Shown here: piece by piece, positions 26,883-36,140 of the stretch
How positions within the stretch are numbered: the first letter of the stretch is position 1
Layout: the number at the start of each line of letters is the position of its first letter
NCBI GenBank assembly: GCA_014896535.1
Contig: JADBKE010000018.1
Location: forward strand, 104,580 to 168,579
DNA length: 64,000 nucleotides
Direction: 5' to 3'
From: Candidatus Fermentithermobacillaceae bacterium
GTDB lineage: Bacteria > Bacillota > Sulfobacillia > Fermentithermobacillales > DUSS01
Notes under the pieces: generated by a model
Databases searched by the model: none
What the model was told of the DNA's origin: nothing
The model's input: the letters and a program-made list of their open reading frames with translations, nothing else
Program-made: the position numbers and the translations under genes

Positions 26883-28020
26883 AGGTCAGGAAAAGAGGCA
26901 TTCTGTCTGGCCATACGTTCTTGCAGGCGTGGTGGGGGCGATCATCGGTGGACTTTTGGTCGCGCTGCTCGTTCCCAACATCCTGCTGGAGAGGGTCTCG
27001 GCCCTGTTACCCAAGACCCAGATACAATCCCCGGGACAAAGCGGCCTTTCTCAAGTAAGATGGGATGTTCCCGTCGGGTCAGACCCCTGGGAACGCGTTC
27101 CCCTGATAGCCGAGAAAGTCAGCCCATCCGTAGTGGGTATCGTTAACAAGACGGTGGCTGGCTTCGACTGGTTCGGACGGGAGTACGTTCAGGAAGCGAC
27201 GGGGTCGGGCATCATATTGAGCTCCGACGGCTACATCGTCACCAACAATCACGTCGTAGCCGGGGATTCCAAGTCCCTGACCGTATTCACGGTGGACGGC
27301 AGAAAGTTCCAAGCCAAGCTCGTGGGCGCAGACCCGGCCACTGACCTCGCGGTGATCAAGGTGGACGCACAGGGTCTTACGGCGGCGACGTTCGGTGATT
27401 CCGACAAGTTGCGTCCGGGAGAGATGGTTGTGGCCATCGGAAATCCGCTGGGCATGGACTTCAAGTACTCGGTTACCGTCGGGGTGGTGTCGGGTCTCGA
27501 CAGGGTGCTGCGGGTTTCGGAGTACTACATGAACCTCATACAGACCGACGCCGTGATCAATCCGGGTAACAGCGGAGGACCTCTTGTCAACGCCGCAGGG
27601 GAAGTCATCGGAATAACTTCGGCCAAGCTGGACGCGCCGAGAGTGGAAGGCATGGGACTTGCCATTCCTTCGAACCTCGTCAAGAGAATAGCCCGCGAAC
27701 TCATTGAAAACGGCGTGGTCAAGAGGGCGAAGGTCGGGGTCCAGCTCATGGACCAAGACTCCATCGATCGTTACGGAGTTGGTATCCACCTTGAGGTCCC
27801 GGGCCTCTACGTGTACACCGTCGAACCGAGGAGCCCGGCAGATAAAGCGGGTCTGAGGAAGGGCGATATCATCACGCACTTTGACGGAAAACCGGTGGAC
27901 ACCTTCGGCAAGTTCCAGGCATTGCTGCTGGAGAAATCCCCCGGCGACAGGATCACCCTGAGGGTAAGGAGAAGCGGAACAGACCTGGACATCCAGGTCG
28001 TGCTGGGTCAGGCGCAGTAG
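26860..28020 (+). CDS. htrA: membrane-anchored HtrA/DegP-type serine protease
   Basis: A 386-residue S1C protease. It has an N-terminal membrane helix (about residues 18-40), a trypsin-like domain with triad H131 (VTNNHVVAG), D162 (ATDLAVIKVD) and S238 (NPGNSGGPLVN), and one C-terminal PDZ domain (about residues 295-380). Such proteins degrade misfolded exported proteins. The start is ATG 26860; an in-frame stop just upstream (TGA at 26851) excludes a longer form. It converges on the PBP gene, with 32 bases between their ends. Confidence 0.94.
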   Translation: MAMEYFYEGQEKRHSVWPYVLAGVVGAIIGGLLVALLVPNILLERVSALLPKTQIQSPGQSGLSQVRWDVPVGSDPWERVPLIAEKVSPSVVGIVNKTVAGFDWFGREYVQEATGSGIILSSDGYIVTNNHVVAGDSKSLTVFTVDGRKFQAKLVGADPATDLAVIKVDAQGLTAATFGDSDKLRPGEMVVAIGNPLGMDFKYSVTVGVVSGLDRVLRVSEYYMNLIQTDAVINPGNSGGPLVNAAGEVIGITSAKLDAPRVEGMGLAIPSNLVKRIARELIENGVVKRAKVGVQLMDQDSIDRYGVGIHLEVPGLYVYTVEPRSPADKAGLRKGDIITHFDGKPVDTFGKFQALLLEKSPGDRITLRVRRSGTDLDIQVVLGQAQ

Positions 28021-28052
28021 GTCCTTGCCACTTCGCGGTAAGTCCCGCAACA

Positions 28053-30272
28053 CTACCGCGGCGCGGGGACGGCAGGGGCCTGCTGCCCCGGGAAGAGTCC
28101 TTCCAAGGGACCGGGAAGAGGCGGTGCTTCGCGGGGGCGGATGTCCGGAACCGGGTTTTGCGAGGTTCCGGCGTCCGACCCCGTGGTTTTTTCCGGCGAC
28201 TCGGGGCTGGCGCCGGGCGTCCCGGAGGCGCCGCCTCTCTCGAGGAAGAAGTCGAGGATGTGGTTCCTGTCGCACACAGGGGGCATCATGTCCTTTCTGA
28301 AGACCTCCATGTGCCTGGCAAAGCACGTTGGACCGGCCAGATTGCCCGTTTTATCGCATACCGGTGCCCATACGACGTTGGACGGAACCTCCCAGTCCCT
28401 GGGAGGGGTGTTTGCCAGGGCTGCGGCCATGAAGTGAGCCCAGATGGGGCCGGCCACGGTGGCGCCCGTGCCCGGAAGCGGCTTTTCCCGATGATCCCAA
28501 CCCACGTAGACAGCACAGGCCAGGTCCGGAGTATAACCCACGAACCACGCGTCCAGGTGGTCATCGGTAGTTCCGGTCTTGCCGGCCGCAGGGCGATTCC
28601 CCAGCACCGGTCCCAGGCTCTCCCCGGTTCCTCCGGGGCCCAGCACGGAGCGGAGGAGACTCGTCACGATGTAAGCTGTCCCCTCATCGAGCACTCTCAC
28701 CGGCGGTGAAGGCTTGTTTTGCTCGATGACCCTCCCCGTCGAATCCACGACCTTCAGGATTGCGATGGGCTCGGTACGAAGGCCGCCCGAAGCGAGGACG
28801 GCGCAAGCCCGCGCCATCTCCAGAGGAGTCACCTCGGAGGCACCGAGGGCGAGCGGTATGTTTAGCTCCAACGGGCTTTTTACGCCCATCTTCCTGGCGT
28901 ACTCGGCGATCTTCGCTGGTCCCACCTTTGAGGCCCACTTCGCCGCGACCACGTTATCGGATATCGCCACAGCTTGCCTGATATTGAGAGGGGCGTTATG
29001 GTAGGGAAACTGTCCGTAATCGTGAGGCGTGTAAGTCTCACCCGGTCGCCTGCCGGGGAAGCTCACGGGCTCGCACGTCTGGACGGTGGTCACGGGATAT
29101 CCCTGATCAACCACGGCCGTATACAAGAAGATCTTAAAAGCCGAGCCCGGTTGGCGTCGCGCCGCCACCGCCCGGTTCAACTGGCTGTTGGAGTAATCTC
29201 TCCCGCCCACCATCGCCCTGATTTCGCCCGTAGACGGGTCTATGGCCACGAGGGCCCCCTGGGGCTGCTCGATCCCCTGTTTGTCTTTGCTCGCAGGAGG
29301 CATGTAGCTGGCGAACACCCGCTCGGCGATCTTCTGCATCCTCAAGTCGAGGGTGGTATAGATCTCCAGCCCGCCGCGGTAAACCTTGTCAGCGAGGTCG
29401 GGATGCTTTTCCAGGAGGGAGGCCACGACGTAGTCCACGAAGTACTGGCCGACGGACTTCGGCAAGCCGGCGAGGACTACTTTCTCTTTCTTGGCTTTTT
29501 CCGCCTGCTCCCGCGAAATGTACCCCTGCTCGGCCATGAGAGAGAGAACGGTATTCCTCATTTCAACGGCTCGATCCATATTGCGGTAAGGACTGAGCGT
29601 TTCGGGACTCCTGATGAGGCCGGCCAAGAGAGCGCATTCCGCCAGGGAAAGATCCTTGGCCGGTTTTCCAAAATAAGTCCTGGCCGCCACCTCGACACCG
29701 TACGCGCCGTGTCCGAGATAAATTGTGTTGAGATAAAGGTCAAGGATTTCATCCTTCGAGTACCGCATCTCCAACTTGATGGTGTAAACCGCCTCGAGGA
29801 ACTTGCGCCTGACCGTGCGTTCGGGCGTGAGGAAGAGATTCTTGGCCAGTTGCTGGGTGATGGTGCTTCCTCCCTCTACGATCTTCCCGGCCTTGAGATT
29901 GTGGTAAATGGCCCTGACGATGGACGCGGGATCGATGCCGAAGTGCTTATAAAAGCGCCTGTCCTCGATGGCGATGACCGCCTTTTTCATGTACTCGGGT
30001 ATCTCGTTCCCCGGAATGATGATCCTGTTTTCCACGAAAAGCGACGCCACGCGCTCGCCGTTCCGGTCGTAGATGCGGGTGGCTTCCGGTATAGAAGGTG
30101 ACGGAAGCGGTAAGAAAAGGACGAGGGCAAAGAATACGAACGCAAACAAAAGGCCCCCGGCAAGCGCAGCTTTGAGGCCCAAGACAGCCCAGCGCCGGAG
30201 GGAGGCGCCGTCCTGGCTCCGTTCCCACCGCCACGCTCTGGGCTCTTCAGATGTGGTTCCCGTTTGCGACAA
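28053..30272 (-). CDS. class A penicillin-binding protein (PBP1A family)
   Basis: A 739-residue bifunctional peptidoglycan synthase. It has one membrane helix (about residues 30-55), a glycosyltransferase domain with catalytic E103 (AIEDRRFYKHFG) and EGGSTITQQLAKNLFL, and a transpeptidase domain with S377xxK380 (PGSAFK), SDN (VAISDN) and KTGTT. The C-terminus is proline-rich and low in complexity. TTG start behind AGGAGAGGAGA. It is the only minus-strand gene between 23.2 kb and the intron and converges with htrA. Confidence 0.95.
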   Translation of the reverse strand: MSQTGTTSEEPRAWRWERSQDGASLRRWAVLGLKAALAGGLLFAFVFFALVLFLPLPSPSIPEATRIYDRNGERVASLFVENRIIIPGNEIPEYMKKAVIAIEDRRFYKHFGIDPASIVRAIYHNLKAGKIVEGGSTITQQLAKNLFLTPERTVRRKFLEAVYTIKLEMRYSKDEILDLYLNTIYLGHGAYGVEVAARTYFGKPAKDLSLAECALLAGLIRSPETLSPYRNMDRAVEMRNTVLSLMAEQGYISREQAEKAKKEKVVLAGLPKSVGQYFVDYVVASLLEKHPDLADKVYRGGLEIYTTLDLRMQKIAERVFASYMPPASKDKQGIEQPQGALVAIDPSTGEIRAMVGGRDYSNSQLNRAVAARRQPGSAFKIFLYTAVVDQGYPVTTVQTCEPVSFPGRRPGETYTPHDYGQFPYHNAPLNIRQAVAISDNVVAAKWASKVGPAKIAEYARKMGVKSPLELNIPLALGASEVTPLEMARACAVLASGGLRTEPIAILKVVDSTGRVIEQNKPSPPVRVLDEGTAYIVTSLLRSVLGPGGTGESLGPVLGNRPAAGKTGTTDDHLDAWFVGYTPDLACAVYVGWDHREKPLPGTGATVAGPIWAHFMAAALANTPPRDWEVPSNVVWAPVCDKTGNLAGPTCFARHMEVFRKDMMPPVCDRNHILDFFLERGGASGTPGASPESPEKTTGSDAGTSQNPVPDIRPREAPPLPGPLEGLFPGQQAPAVPAPR

Positions 30273-30293
30273 TTTGCAATCTCCTCTCCTGAC

Positions 30294-30359
30294 AATACCG
30301 ATCTTCGATAATAGCGATCTTTGGTAGTACCGAACCTTTCATAACACCGGTCCCTTGCC
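30294..30359. repeat. four degenerate 16-17 bp tandem units
   Basis: Four head-to-tail copies of a unit close to AATACCGATCTTTGAT, at 30294, 30310, 30326 and 30343, with growing divergence to the right. They lie 20 bases upstream of the PBP start, in the divergent region shared with speE, so they could be repeated operator sites. The rest of the gap to speE (30360-30573) shows nothing I can name. Confidence 0.5.
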
Positions 30360-30573
30360 GTTCGCCACATCATGGTTGTCGGAGGCATAACGTGCGCCTC
30401 ACGAAGCGGCACCGGTAGACCGGGCGATGCCCGTTGCCGGCGCGGTGTAAGCCAGCATACCGACGCCATTATCGTATACGACTTTCGACGCGATCCGGGT
30501 TCCGACACGACGTCCGATGCTCTCGTCCCCGGGCAACCGGCTGCGCCGTTTGCTGCCTGGCTATTCTGCCCTT

Positions 30574-30602
30574 TTTCAGCCAGATTCCTTTTCTGATATA
30601 AT
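30574..30602 (+). promoter_or_regulatory. extended -10 promoter of speE
   Basis: TGATATAAT gives a perfect extended -10; a weak -35 (TTTCAG) stands 17 bases upstream. The expected start is about 35 bases ahead of the speE start codon. Confidence 0.65.
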
Positions 30603-30643
30603 TCCTTCGACACTTAGCCGCATTCGGCCCAGGAGGGTTCAGG

Positions 30644-31519
30644 TTGGAGGTTTGGTTCACTGAAGAGTGGTTACCCGGGCTGCGAATATCGTGTCAGATC
30701 AACTCGGTGGTGACCCGAAAAAAGACCAAATACCAGGAGCTCTGCATTTTCGACACCGTGGAGTTCGGACGGATGCTCGTTCTAGACAATGTGATCCAGA
30801 CTACCGAGAAGGACGAGTACATATACCATGAGTCCCTGGTTCACGTGCCTATGTTCTTCCACCCGCATCCGGAGAAGGTCCTGATCATCGGGGGTGGAGA
30901 TGGAGGCAGCCTGCGCGAGGTCTTGAGGCACAAATCGGTCAAGGAAGCGTTCATGGTGGATATCGATGGCGAAGTCATCGCAGCGGCGAAGGAGCATCTG
31001 CCCACCTGGTCGTCGGGGTTTTCGGACCCCCGAGCCAGGTTGGTGGTGGAGGACGGGCGGGAGTTCCTGGCGCGGTCCAGATCTGAATACGATGTGATTC
31101 TCGTGGATTCAACGGACCCCGTCGGACCGGCGGAGGTGCTCTTTCAGGTCGATTTCTATTCGCTGGCATCCCGGGCCCTCAAACCAGGCGGTTGTTTTGC
31201 AGCGCAAACCGAGAGCCCGATAGCGACGCCCGAGCTCGTCAAGAACGTGTACCATCGCATAGCTTCCTGCTTTCCTGTGGCGAAGCTTTACACCGCCCCG
31301 GTGCCCAGCTACCCGGGTGGGTGGTGGAGCTTCACCATTGCGACGTTCGGCGGAGATCCGGCGGAACCGACCCGCAAGCCGGACGCCGACTTCGAAGGGG
31401 TGCTCAAGTACTACTCCCCGGAGATACATCGAAGGGCCTTCGTTCTTCCTCCGAAAATCATTAAGGACCTGGGGCTCGAATATGCGAGCCGGCAGTATTC
31501 GTCGGGAAAGGGGATGTAG
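30644..31519 (+). CDS. speE: polyamine aminopropyltransferase (spermidine synthase)
   Basis: A 291-residue enzyme that transfers an aminopropyl group from decarboxylated SAM to putrescine. The nucleotide-binding motif IIGGGDGGSLREVLRH and the VILVDSTDPVGPA and TESPIATPELV segments are as in SpeE. The start is TTG with AGGAGGG ahead. It is followed after 2 bases by agmatinase, so putrescine made from agmatine would feed it. No SAM decarboxylase is in the window. Confidence 0.94.
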   Translation: MEVWFTEEWLPGLRISCQINSVVTRKKTKYQELCIFDTVEFGRMLVLDNVIQTTEKDEYIYHESLVHVPMFFHPHPEKVLIIGGGDGGSLREVLRHKSVKEAFMVDIDGEVIAAAKEHLPTWSSGFSDPRARLVVEDGREFLARSRSEYDVILVDSTDPVGPAEVLFQVDFYSLASRALKPGGCFAAQTESPIATPELVKNVYHRIASCFPVAKLYTAPVPSYPGGWWSFTIATFGGDPAEPTRKPDADFEGVLKYYSPEIHRRAFVLPPKIIKDLGLEYASRQYSSGKGM

Positions 31520-31521
31520 CT

Positions 31522-32415
31522 TTGGCTGAACGGTCTCTGGAATGGACCCGAATGGCCAAATTCCTGTGGTCCACTCTGGACGAGGCGGCCCCCACCGTTA
31601 TCATGGGAGTGCCCCTGGACGAGACCACCTCGTTCAGGCCGGGGGCCAGATTCGGCCCGTCCGCCGCAAGGGAGGCATCTCAAGCTCTCGAAGACTATTC
31701 CCTGAGACAAAGGCGGACCCTGGACCCGAAGCTCTATTACGACGCCGGCGACCTGGTCCTGCCCATGGGAAACGTTGAGGAAGCCCTGGAAGTCATCAAG
31801 AAGGCCGCCGCGGAAATCCTCTCCCGCGACAAGAAGTTCCTCGCCCTCGGGGGAGAACACCTGATCACCCTTCCTCTGGTCGAGGCCGTGGTCCAACGGC
31901 ATCCGGAGCTCGTGGTGATCCACCTTGATGCTCATGCGGATCTTCGTTCGCATTTCACCGGGACCCGGTATTCCCACGGCACCGTGATACGGCGGGTGGC
32001 GGAGCTACTGGGTCCGGGACGGGTCTACCAGCTGGGTGTGAGGTCCGCCGACAGGGGTGAGCTCGAAGAGACCAGGGGACTTACTGAAATCCACTTTTAC
32101 AAGGTCCTTGAGCCCCTCAGAACGGTGGTTTCCAAACTAGACTCACGCCCGGTCTACCTCACCATCGACATCGACGTGGTGGACCCGGCGTTTGCGCCGG
32201 GAACGGGCGTGCCCGAGCCGGGCGGTATTACCTCGCAGGAACTCTTGGATGCGGTCGCCTCTCTCCAGGGGACGAACGTAATTGCGGCGGATCTCGTCGA
32301 GGTGGCACCCGCCTACGACTCTACGGGCCAGACCGGACTTTTGGCCGCTTCCATAGTCAGAGAATGCCTTCTCCTGCTCTCCCGCGAGAAGGATACCGGA
32401 CTGAAAGGGAAGTGA
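31522..32415 (+). CDS. speB: agmatinase (arginase/ureohydrolase family)
   Basis: A 297-residue manganese hydrolase that cleaves agmatine to putrescine and urea. The metal-binding motifs are complete: GGEH, HLDAHADLR and DIDVVDPAFAPGTG. The start is TTG, 2 bases after speE, so translation is probably coupled. Arginase or another ureohydrolase activity cannot be excluded from motifs alone, but the link to speE favours agmatinase. argS follows after 7 bases; no arginine decarboxylase is in the window. Confidence 0.9.
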   Translation: MAERSLEWTRMAKFLWSTLDEAAPTVIMGVPLDETTSFRPGARFGPSAAREASQALEDYSLRQRRTLDPKLYYDAGDLVLPMGNVEEALEVIKKAAAEILSRDKKFLALGGEHLITLPLVEAVVQRHPELVVIHLDAHADLRSHFTGTRYSHGTVIRRVAELLGPGRVYQLGVRSADRGELEETRGLTEIHFYKVLEPLRTVVSKLDSRPVYLTIDIDVVDPAFAPGTGVPEPGGITSQELLDAVASLQGTNVIAADLVEVAPAYDSTGQTGLLAASIVRECLLLLSREKDTGLKGK

Positions 32416-32422
32416 AGCAACG

Positions 32423-34117
32423 GTGCCCGAAGCAAGCGTTTTGAGCGAAGTAAAGGCGGATATCATCTCGAGGATTGAAAAGGCCATCGAGATAGGGAAG
32501 GTCAAGGGTGACCTGCCCCAGTATGTCAAATCCGAGGTGAAGCTCGACATTCCTCCCAGGCCCGAACAGGGCGACTTTGCAACCAGTGTGGCAATGGTTA
32601 TCGCCAGGCAGGCGCAGCTCGACCCGCGGGCGGTGGCGGCGGCCATCGTGAAAAACCTTCCCCTTGATGACTCTCACATCTTGCGCGTGGATATTGCGGG
32701 GCCGGGGTTCATCAACTTTTTCTTGGATGTGGCCTGGTTGGAGCCGGCCATGGCCCGCATCTGGAAAGAAGGCCCTGCGTACGGAAGGTCGAACGTCGGA
32801 GGCGGGAAAAAGATCCTCCTCGAGTTCGTGAGCGCGAATCCCACCGGTCCGCTAAACGTGGTAAACGCGAGGGCAGCGGCGGTGGGAGACTGTCTTGCGG
32901 CTCTTCTCGATGCGGCGGGCTATAGGGTGGCTCGGGAGTTCTACGTGAACGACGGGGGCAGGCAGGTCGAACTCCTGGGTCGTTCGCTGGAAGCCAGGGT
33001 GAGACAAAAGCTCGGGCAGGAAGCTTCCATCCCCGAAGGCGGCTATCCCGGCGACTATCTCGTGGAGCTGGCCGACGAATTCCTGCGGGAGAAGGGCGCG
33101 ACGGTCCTCGACCTTCCGGAGGAGGACAGGGTTAGGGAGTTTTCATCGTTTGCCGTCGCCAGAATGGTGGAGCGGCAAAAGAAGGTCCTTGTGGATTACG
33201 GCCTTAAGTACGACAACTGGTTCTTCGAGAGCTCTTTGAGGGAAAAGGGGGAGGACAAAAAAGTAGTCGAGCTCCTGACGGAGCGCGGGCATACCTACCA
33301 CGCCGACGGTGCGTTGTGGTTCCGCTCTACTGCGTTCGGAGACGACAAGGACAGGGTGCTCGTTAAGTCCGACGGGACGTTCACGTATATCGTGCCGGAC
33401 ATAGCGTACCACCGGAACAAGTTCCTTCGAGGCTTCGACCATCTGATAGACATCCTGGGCCCCGATCATCACGGATACATCGGGCGCTTGAAGGCGTCCA
33501 TGCAGGCTCTGGGCTTCTCTCCCGACGCCCTGGAGGTCCTCATCGTTCAGACGGTCCGCCTCATGAGGGGCAAGGAAGTCGTCAAGATGTCCAAGCGCGG
33601 CGGCGAATTCATCACGATGGAAGAGCTCCTCGAAGAGGTCGGCAAGGACGCGGCCAGATTCTTTTTCTTGATGCGCTCCCCCGACAGCCATCTCGACTTC
33701 GACATGGACCTGGCGAAGCTTCAGTCCAACGAAAACCCGGTTTACTATGTACAGTACGCCCACGCTCGGATAGCCAGCATCTTCCGGCAGGCTCGGCAGG
33801 CCGGACCCTTGCCCGCGTGGGGACCGAACGAGATCGACTTCGACCTCCTGGTCGACCCATCGGAGATAGCGCTCATGCGTATCCTGGCGGCGTTCCCCGA
33901 CGAGGTGGCGGGGGCCGCGGAGTCAAGGCAACCTAATCGCCTTCTCAAGTACATGATGGACGTGGCCACGGCCTTCCACAGCTTTTACACCCGGTGCCGG
34001 GTTCTGGGAGAGAACAAGGAGCTGTCTTCCGCGAGGCTATACCTTTCGAGGCTGACCCAGATAGTTCTGGGCAACGCGCTGAGACTTGCCGGAATATCCG
34101 CCCCGGAGTCGATGTAA
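32423..34117 (+). CDS. argS: arginyl-tRNA synthetase with altered HIGH motif
   Basis: A 564-residue class I synthetase. It has the N-terminal Add-1 domain, the catalytic core, a KMSKR loop (EVVKMSKRGGEFITM), and a DALR anticodon-binding domain at the C-terminus. The first signature, normally HVGH in SANPTGPLHVGH, reads NVVN (residues 145-148, SANPTGPLNVVNARAAAVGD), so both histidines of the motif are replaced. The rest is well conserved, so the gene is probably active. GTG start. It shares an operon with speE and speB, a grouping around arginine. Confidence 0.92.
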   Translation: MPEASVLSEVKADIISRIEKAIEIGKVKGDLPQYVKSEVKLDIPPRPEQGDFATSVAMVIARQAQLDPRAVAAAIVKNLPLDDSHILRVDIAGPGFINFFLDVAWLEPAMARIWKEGPAYGRSNVGGGKKILLEFVSANPTGPLNVVNARAAAVGDCLAALLDAAGYRVAREFYVNDGGRQVELLGRSLEARVRQKLGQEASIPEGGYPGDYLVELADEFLREKGATVLDLPEEDRVREFSSFAVARMVERQKKVLVDYGLKYDNWFFESSLREKGEDKKVVELLTERGHTYHADGALWFRSTAFGDDKDRVLVKSDGTFTYIVPDIAYHRNKFLRGFDHLIDILGPDHHGYIGRLKASMQALGFSPDALEVLIVQTVRLMRGKEVVKMSKRGGEFITMEELLEEVGKDAARFFFLMRSPDSHLDFDMDLAKLQSNENPVYYVQYAHARIASIFRQARQAGPLPAWGPNEIDFDLLVDPSEIALMRILAAFPDEVAGAAESRQPNRLLKYMMDVATAFHSFYTRCRVLGENKELSSARLYLSRLTQIVLGNALRLAGISAPESM

Positions 34118-34196
34118 GTCGCCCTCCTTGCCGCAGGGATTCACTTCAAGGGTGCCGAATTTAACGCCGAGGTTTCGGCAGGGGAGGGAGTCCGGA

Positions 34197-35828
34197 ATGG
34201 ACCTCGGCAGCGCGGTCATGGCCGCCCTGGAGGTGGCGGCTGAGGGATTTCACATAGTGGACCGACACGGGATTACGGTGTTTTACAACCGGGCGGCTTC
34301 GCGGATCGACGGGCTCGAACCCGGCGAAGTCCTGGGCAAGCACATCCTCGACGTTTTCCCCTCCCTGGATGAGAACACATCCACCCTCCTCAAGGTGCTG
34401 AAGACCGGGGTGCCGGAGCTGGGGCGACAGCAGACGTTCTTCAACTTCAAGGGAAAGAAAATCACGACAATAAACAACACCTATCCCATCTTCGTAGGCG
34501 GGGAGATAGCCGGCGCGGTGGAAGTATCCAGAGACATAACCGACGTTCGGGAACTCGCCGAGCGGCTCATCGACTTGCGGAAGGAGCTCAAGCGGGTCTC
34601 GGGAGCGGAAAACGGAGCTCGGGAAGGAAGGGACCGTGGTATCCCTTCCGGCCGGCTCTATACGTTCGAAGATATCGTTGGAGAGTCTCCCTGTATCCGC
34701 GAACTCCGCAGGCGCGCCGTGCAGGTGGCCAGGGGCGACACGCCCGTTCTCGTATGGGGGGAAACGGGCACCGGTAAGGAGCTCGTGGTCCAGGCCATAC
34801 ACTCGGCTTCGGACAGGCGGGACTTCCCGTTCGTGCCCCAAAACTGCGCCGCCCTCCCCGAGTCCCTGCTGGAGGGGCTCATGTTCGGCACCGCCGCCGG
34901 CGGCTTCACCGGTGCGAAAGACAGACCGGGGCTCCTCGAACTGGCCTCCGGGGGAACGCTTTACCTCGACGAACTCGACTCCATGCCCACGGGGCTTCAA
35001 GCCAAGCTTCTCAGGGCCATACAGGAGCGAAAAATCCGGCGCCTGGGGGACGTCAGGGAAAGGGCGGTAGACGTCAGGATAATAGCGTCGACCAGCGTTC
35101 CGCCCAGGATGGCGGTGGAATCGGGCAAGCTCAGGGCCGACCTGTACTACAGGCTTTCAGTGGTGGAGCTGGCCGTACCGCCTCTCAGGGAGCGCAAGGA
35201 GGACATCCCGCTCCTCGTAGACCACTTTCTGAAAAAGCACGGCGGGCCGGGAAAACCCACAAGGGTTTCACCCCAGGTCATGGCGGCGTTTTTAGCCTAC
35301 GATTGGCCCGGAAACGTACGCGAACTGGAGCACGCGATCCTCGGAAGCATGTACTTCAGTAAGGGCGGAGAAATTCAGCTTGAGGACCTCCCGGCTTCGG
35401 TAAGGGGAGTGTCGCTCCTCGCGGCGGCCTACGCGCCCTCGGGAGGAACTTCGCCGGGGTCGCAGAGTTCTTCGCCCTCCACATCTTCCGATACCGCGAC
35501 ACGTTTGGCCTCCCTGACACCAGCGCTTGCTTCGGCTGCTTTGGGCTTCTTGCCCGCGGCAGCTTCGTTCCCTTCCATAACCGGTGCACCTCGCGGCGCC
35601 CCCGGCGTACCGCTTAAGACTCTCCGGGAAGAGGCCCGCATCAAAGAAAGGGCGGCTATCTTTGAGGCATTGTCGAAGGCGGGAACCGTAGCCGGCGCCG
35701 CCCGGCTAATGGGCATTCCCAGACAGACGTTACAGTACAGGATGAAGGTTCTCGGCATAGATATGACTGCGCTAAAGTCGGTGCTCGACCCGGCGGTTCA
35801 GCAGGGCGGTCGGCGTAACCGGGCATAG
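34197..35828 (+). CDS. sigma-54-dependent activator with PAS domain
   Basis: A 543-residue regulator of the NtrC/RocR kind without a receiver domain. An N-terminal PAS domain (about residues 10-115; EGFHIVDRHGITVFYNRAASRI) is followed by an AAA+ domain with Walker A GETGTGKE, a GGFTGA loop in place of GAFTGA, Walker B TLYLDELDSMP and R-finger region, and by a C-terminal Fis helix-turn-helix (AGAARLMGIPRQTLQYRMKVLGI). The start is ATG 34197 behind GGGGAGGGAG. A perfect sigma-54 promoter for the lysine-fermentation operon lies 200 bases downstream, so this is very likely its activator; the PAS domain may sense lysine or an intermediate. Confidence 0.9.
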   Translation: MDLGSAVMAALEVAAEGFHIVDRHGITVFYNRAASRIDGLEPGEVLGKHILDVFPSLDENTSTLLKVLKTGVPELGRQQTFFNFKGKKITTINNTYPIFVGGEIAGAVEVSRDITDVRELAERLIDLRKELKRVSGAENGAREGRDRGIPSGRLYTFEDIVGESPCIRELRRRAVQVARGDTPVLVWGETGTGKELVVQAIHSASDRRDFPFVPQNCAALPESLLEGLMFGTAAGGFTGAKDRPGLLELASGGTLYLDELDSMPTGLQAKLLRAIQERKIRRLGDVRERAVDVRIIASTSVPPRMAVESGKLRADLYYRLSVVELAVPPLRERKEDIPLLVDHFLKKHGGPGKPTRVSPQVMAAFLAYDWPGNVRELEHAILGSMYFSKGGEIQLEDLPASVRGVSLLAAAYAPSGGTSPGSQSSSPSTSSDTATRLASLTPALASAALGFLPAAASFPSITGAPRGAPGVPLKTLREEARIKERAAIFEALSKAGTVAGAARLMGIPRQTLQYRMKVLGIDMTALKSVLDPAVQQGGRRNRA

Positions 35829-35844
35829 CGCCGAAAATTCGGCG
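35829..35844. promoter_or_regulatory. palindrome CGCCGAA-AA-TTCGGCG, possible activator site
   Basis: Perfect 7-bp arms with a 2-base centre directly after the activator stop and about 185 bases upstream of the sigma-54 promoter, a normal place for an upstream activator site. It could also be an RNA hairpin, but no T-run follows. Confidence 0.4.
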
Positions 35845-35854
35845 GGCGCCGGCA

Positions 35855-35877
35855 CTGGGGTAGCCCTTCGGGCCCAG
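35855..35877 (+). terminator. hairpin after the sigma-54 activator
   Basis: CTGG...CCAG outside and GCCC-TTC-GGGC inside form a strong hairpin. No T-run follows. It may separate the activator transcript from the operon. The remainder of the 312-base gap to kdd holds the sigma-54 promoter and no gene. Confidence 0.35.
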
Positions 35878-36025
35878 GAGCGAACATGTGAAGAGCCCGT
35901 GGCCTTCTTCCTCAAAGCGTGTCCCCACCCTCAAAAATGAGTCTGACCTGCGGTTGCTCCGAGTTTCCCGCGGCAGGCGATTTGCCCGCGCCGTCCGAGT
36001 TTGTAAGGCCAAAGTTCCCGCACCG

Positions 36026-36040
36026 TGGCACAACATTTGC
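36026..36040 (+). promoter_or_regulatory. sigma-54 (-24/-12) promoter of the kdd-kam operon
   Basis: TGGCAC, five bases (AACAT) and TTGC, an exact match to the -24/-12 consensus with the required GG and GC spacing. The expected start is near 36052, about 90 bases ahead of the kdd start codon. A sigma-54-dependent activator gene lies immediately upstream. Confidence 0.88.
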
Positions 36041-36140
36041 TTCCCATGGCTAAGTTCCGGAACCCTTTGCTTTGAACCACGTAGCAGGGTCCGGGTCTTT
36101 GGTCCGGCGTTACGGAGACAGGGATAAGGAGGGAAAGAAC

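Noticed and set aside
28974..30101. 375-codon plus-strand open frame
   Set aside because: It is antisense to the class A PBP, whose active-site motifs are complete on the minus strand. A shadow frame of GC-rich DNA.
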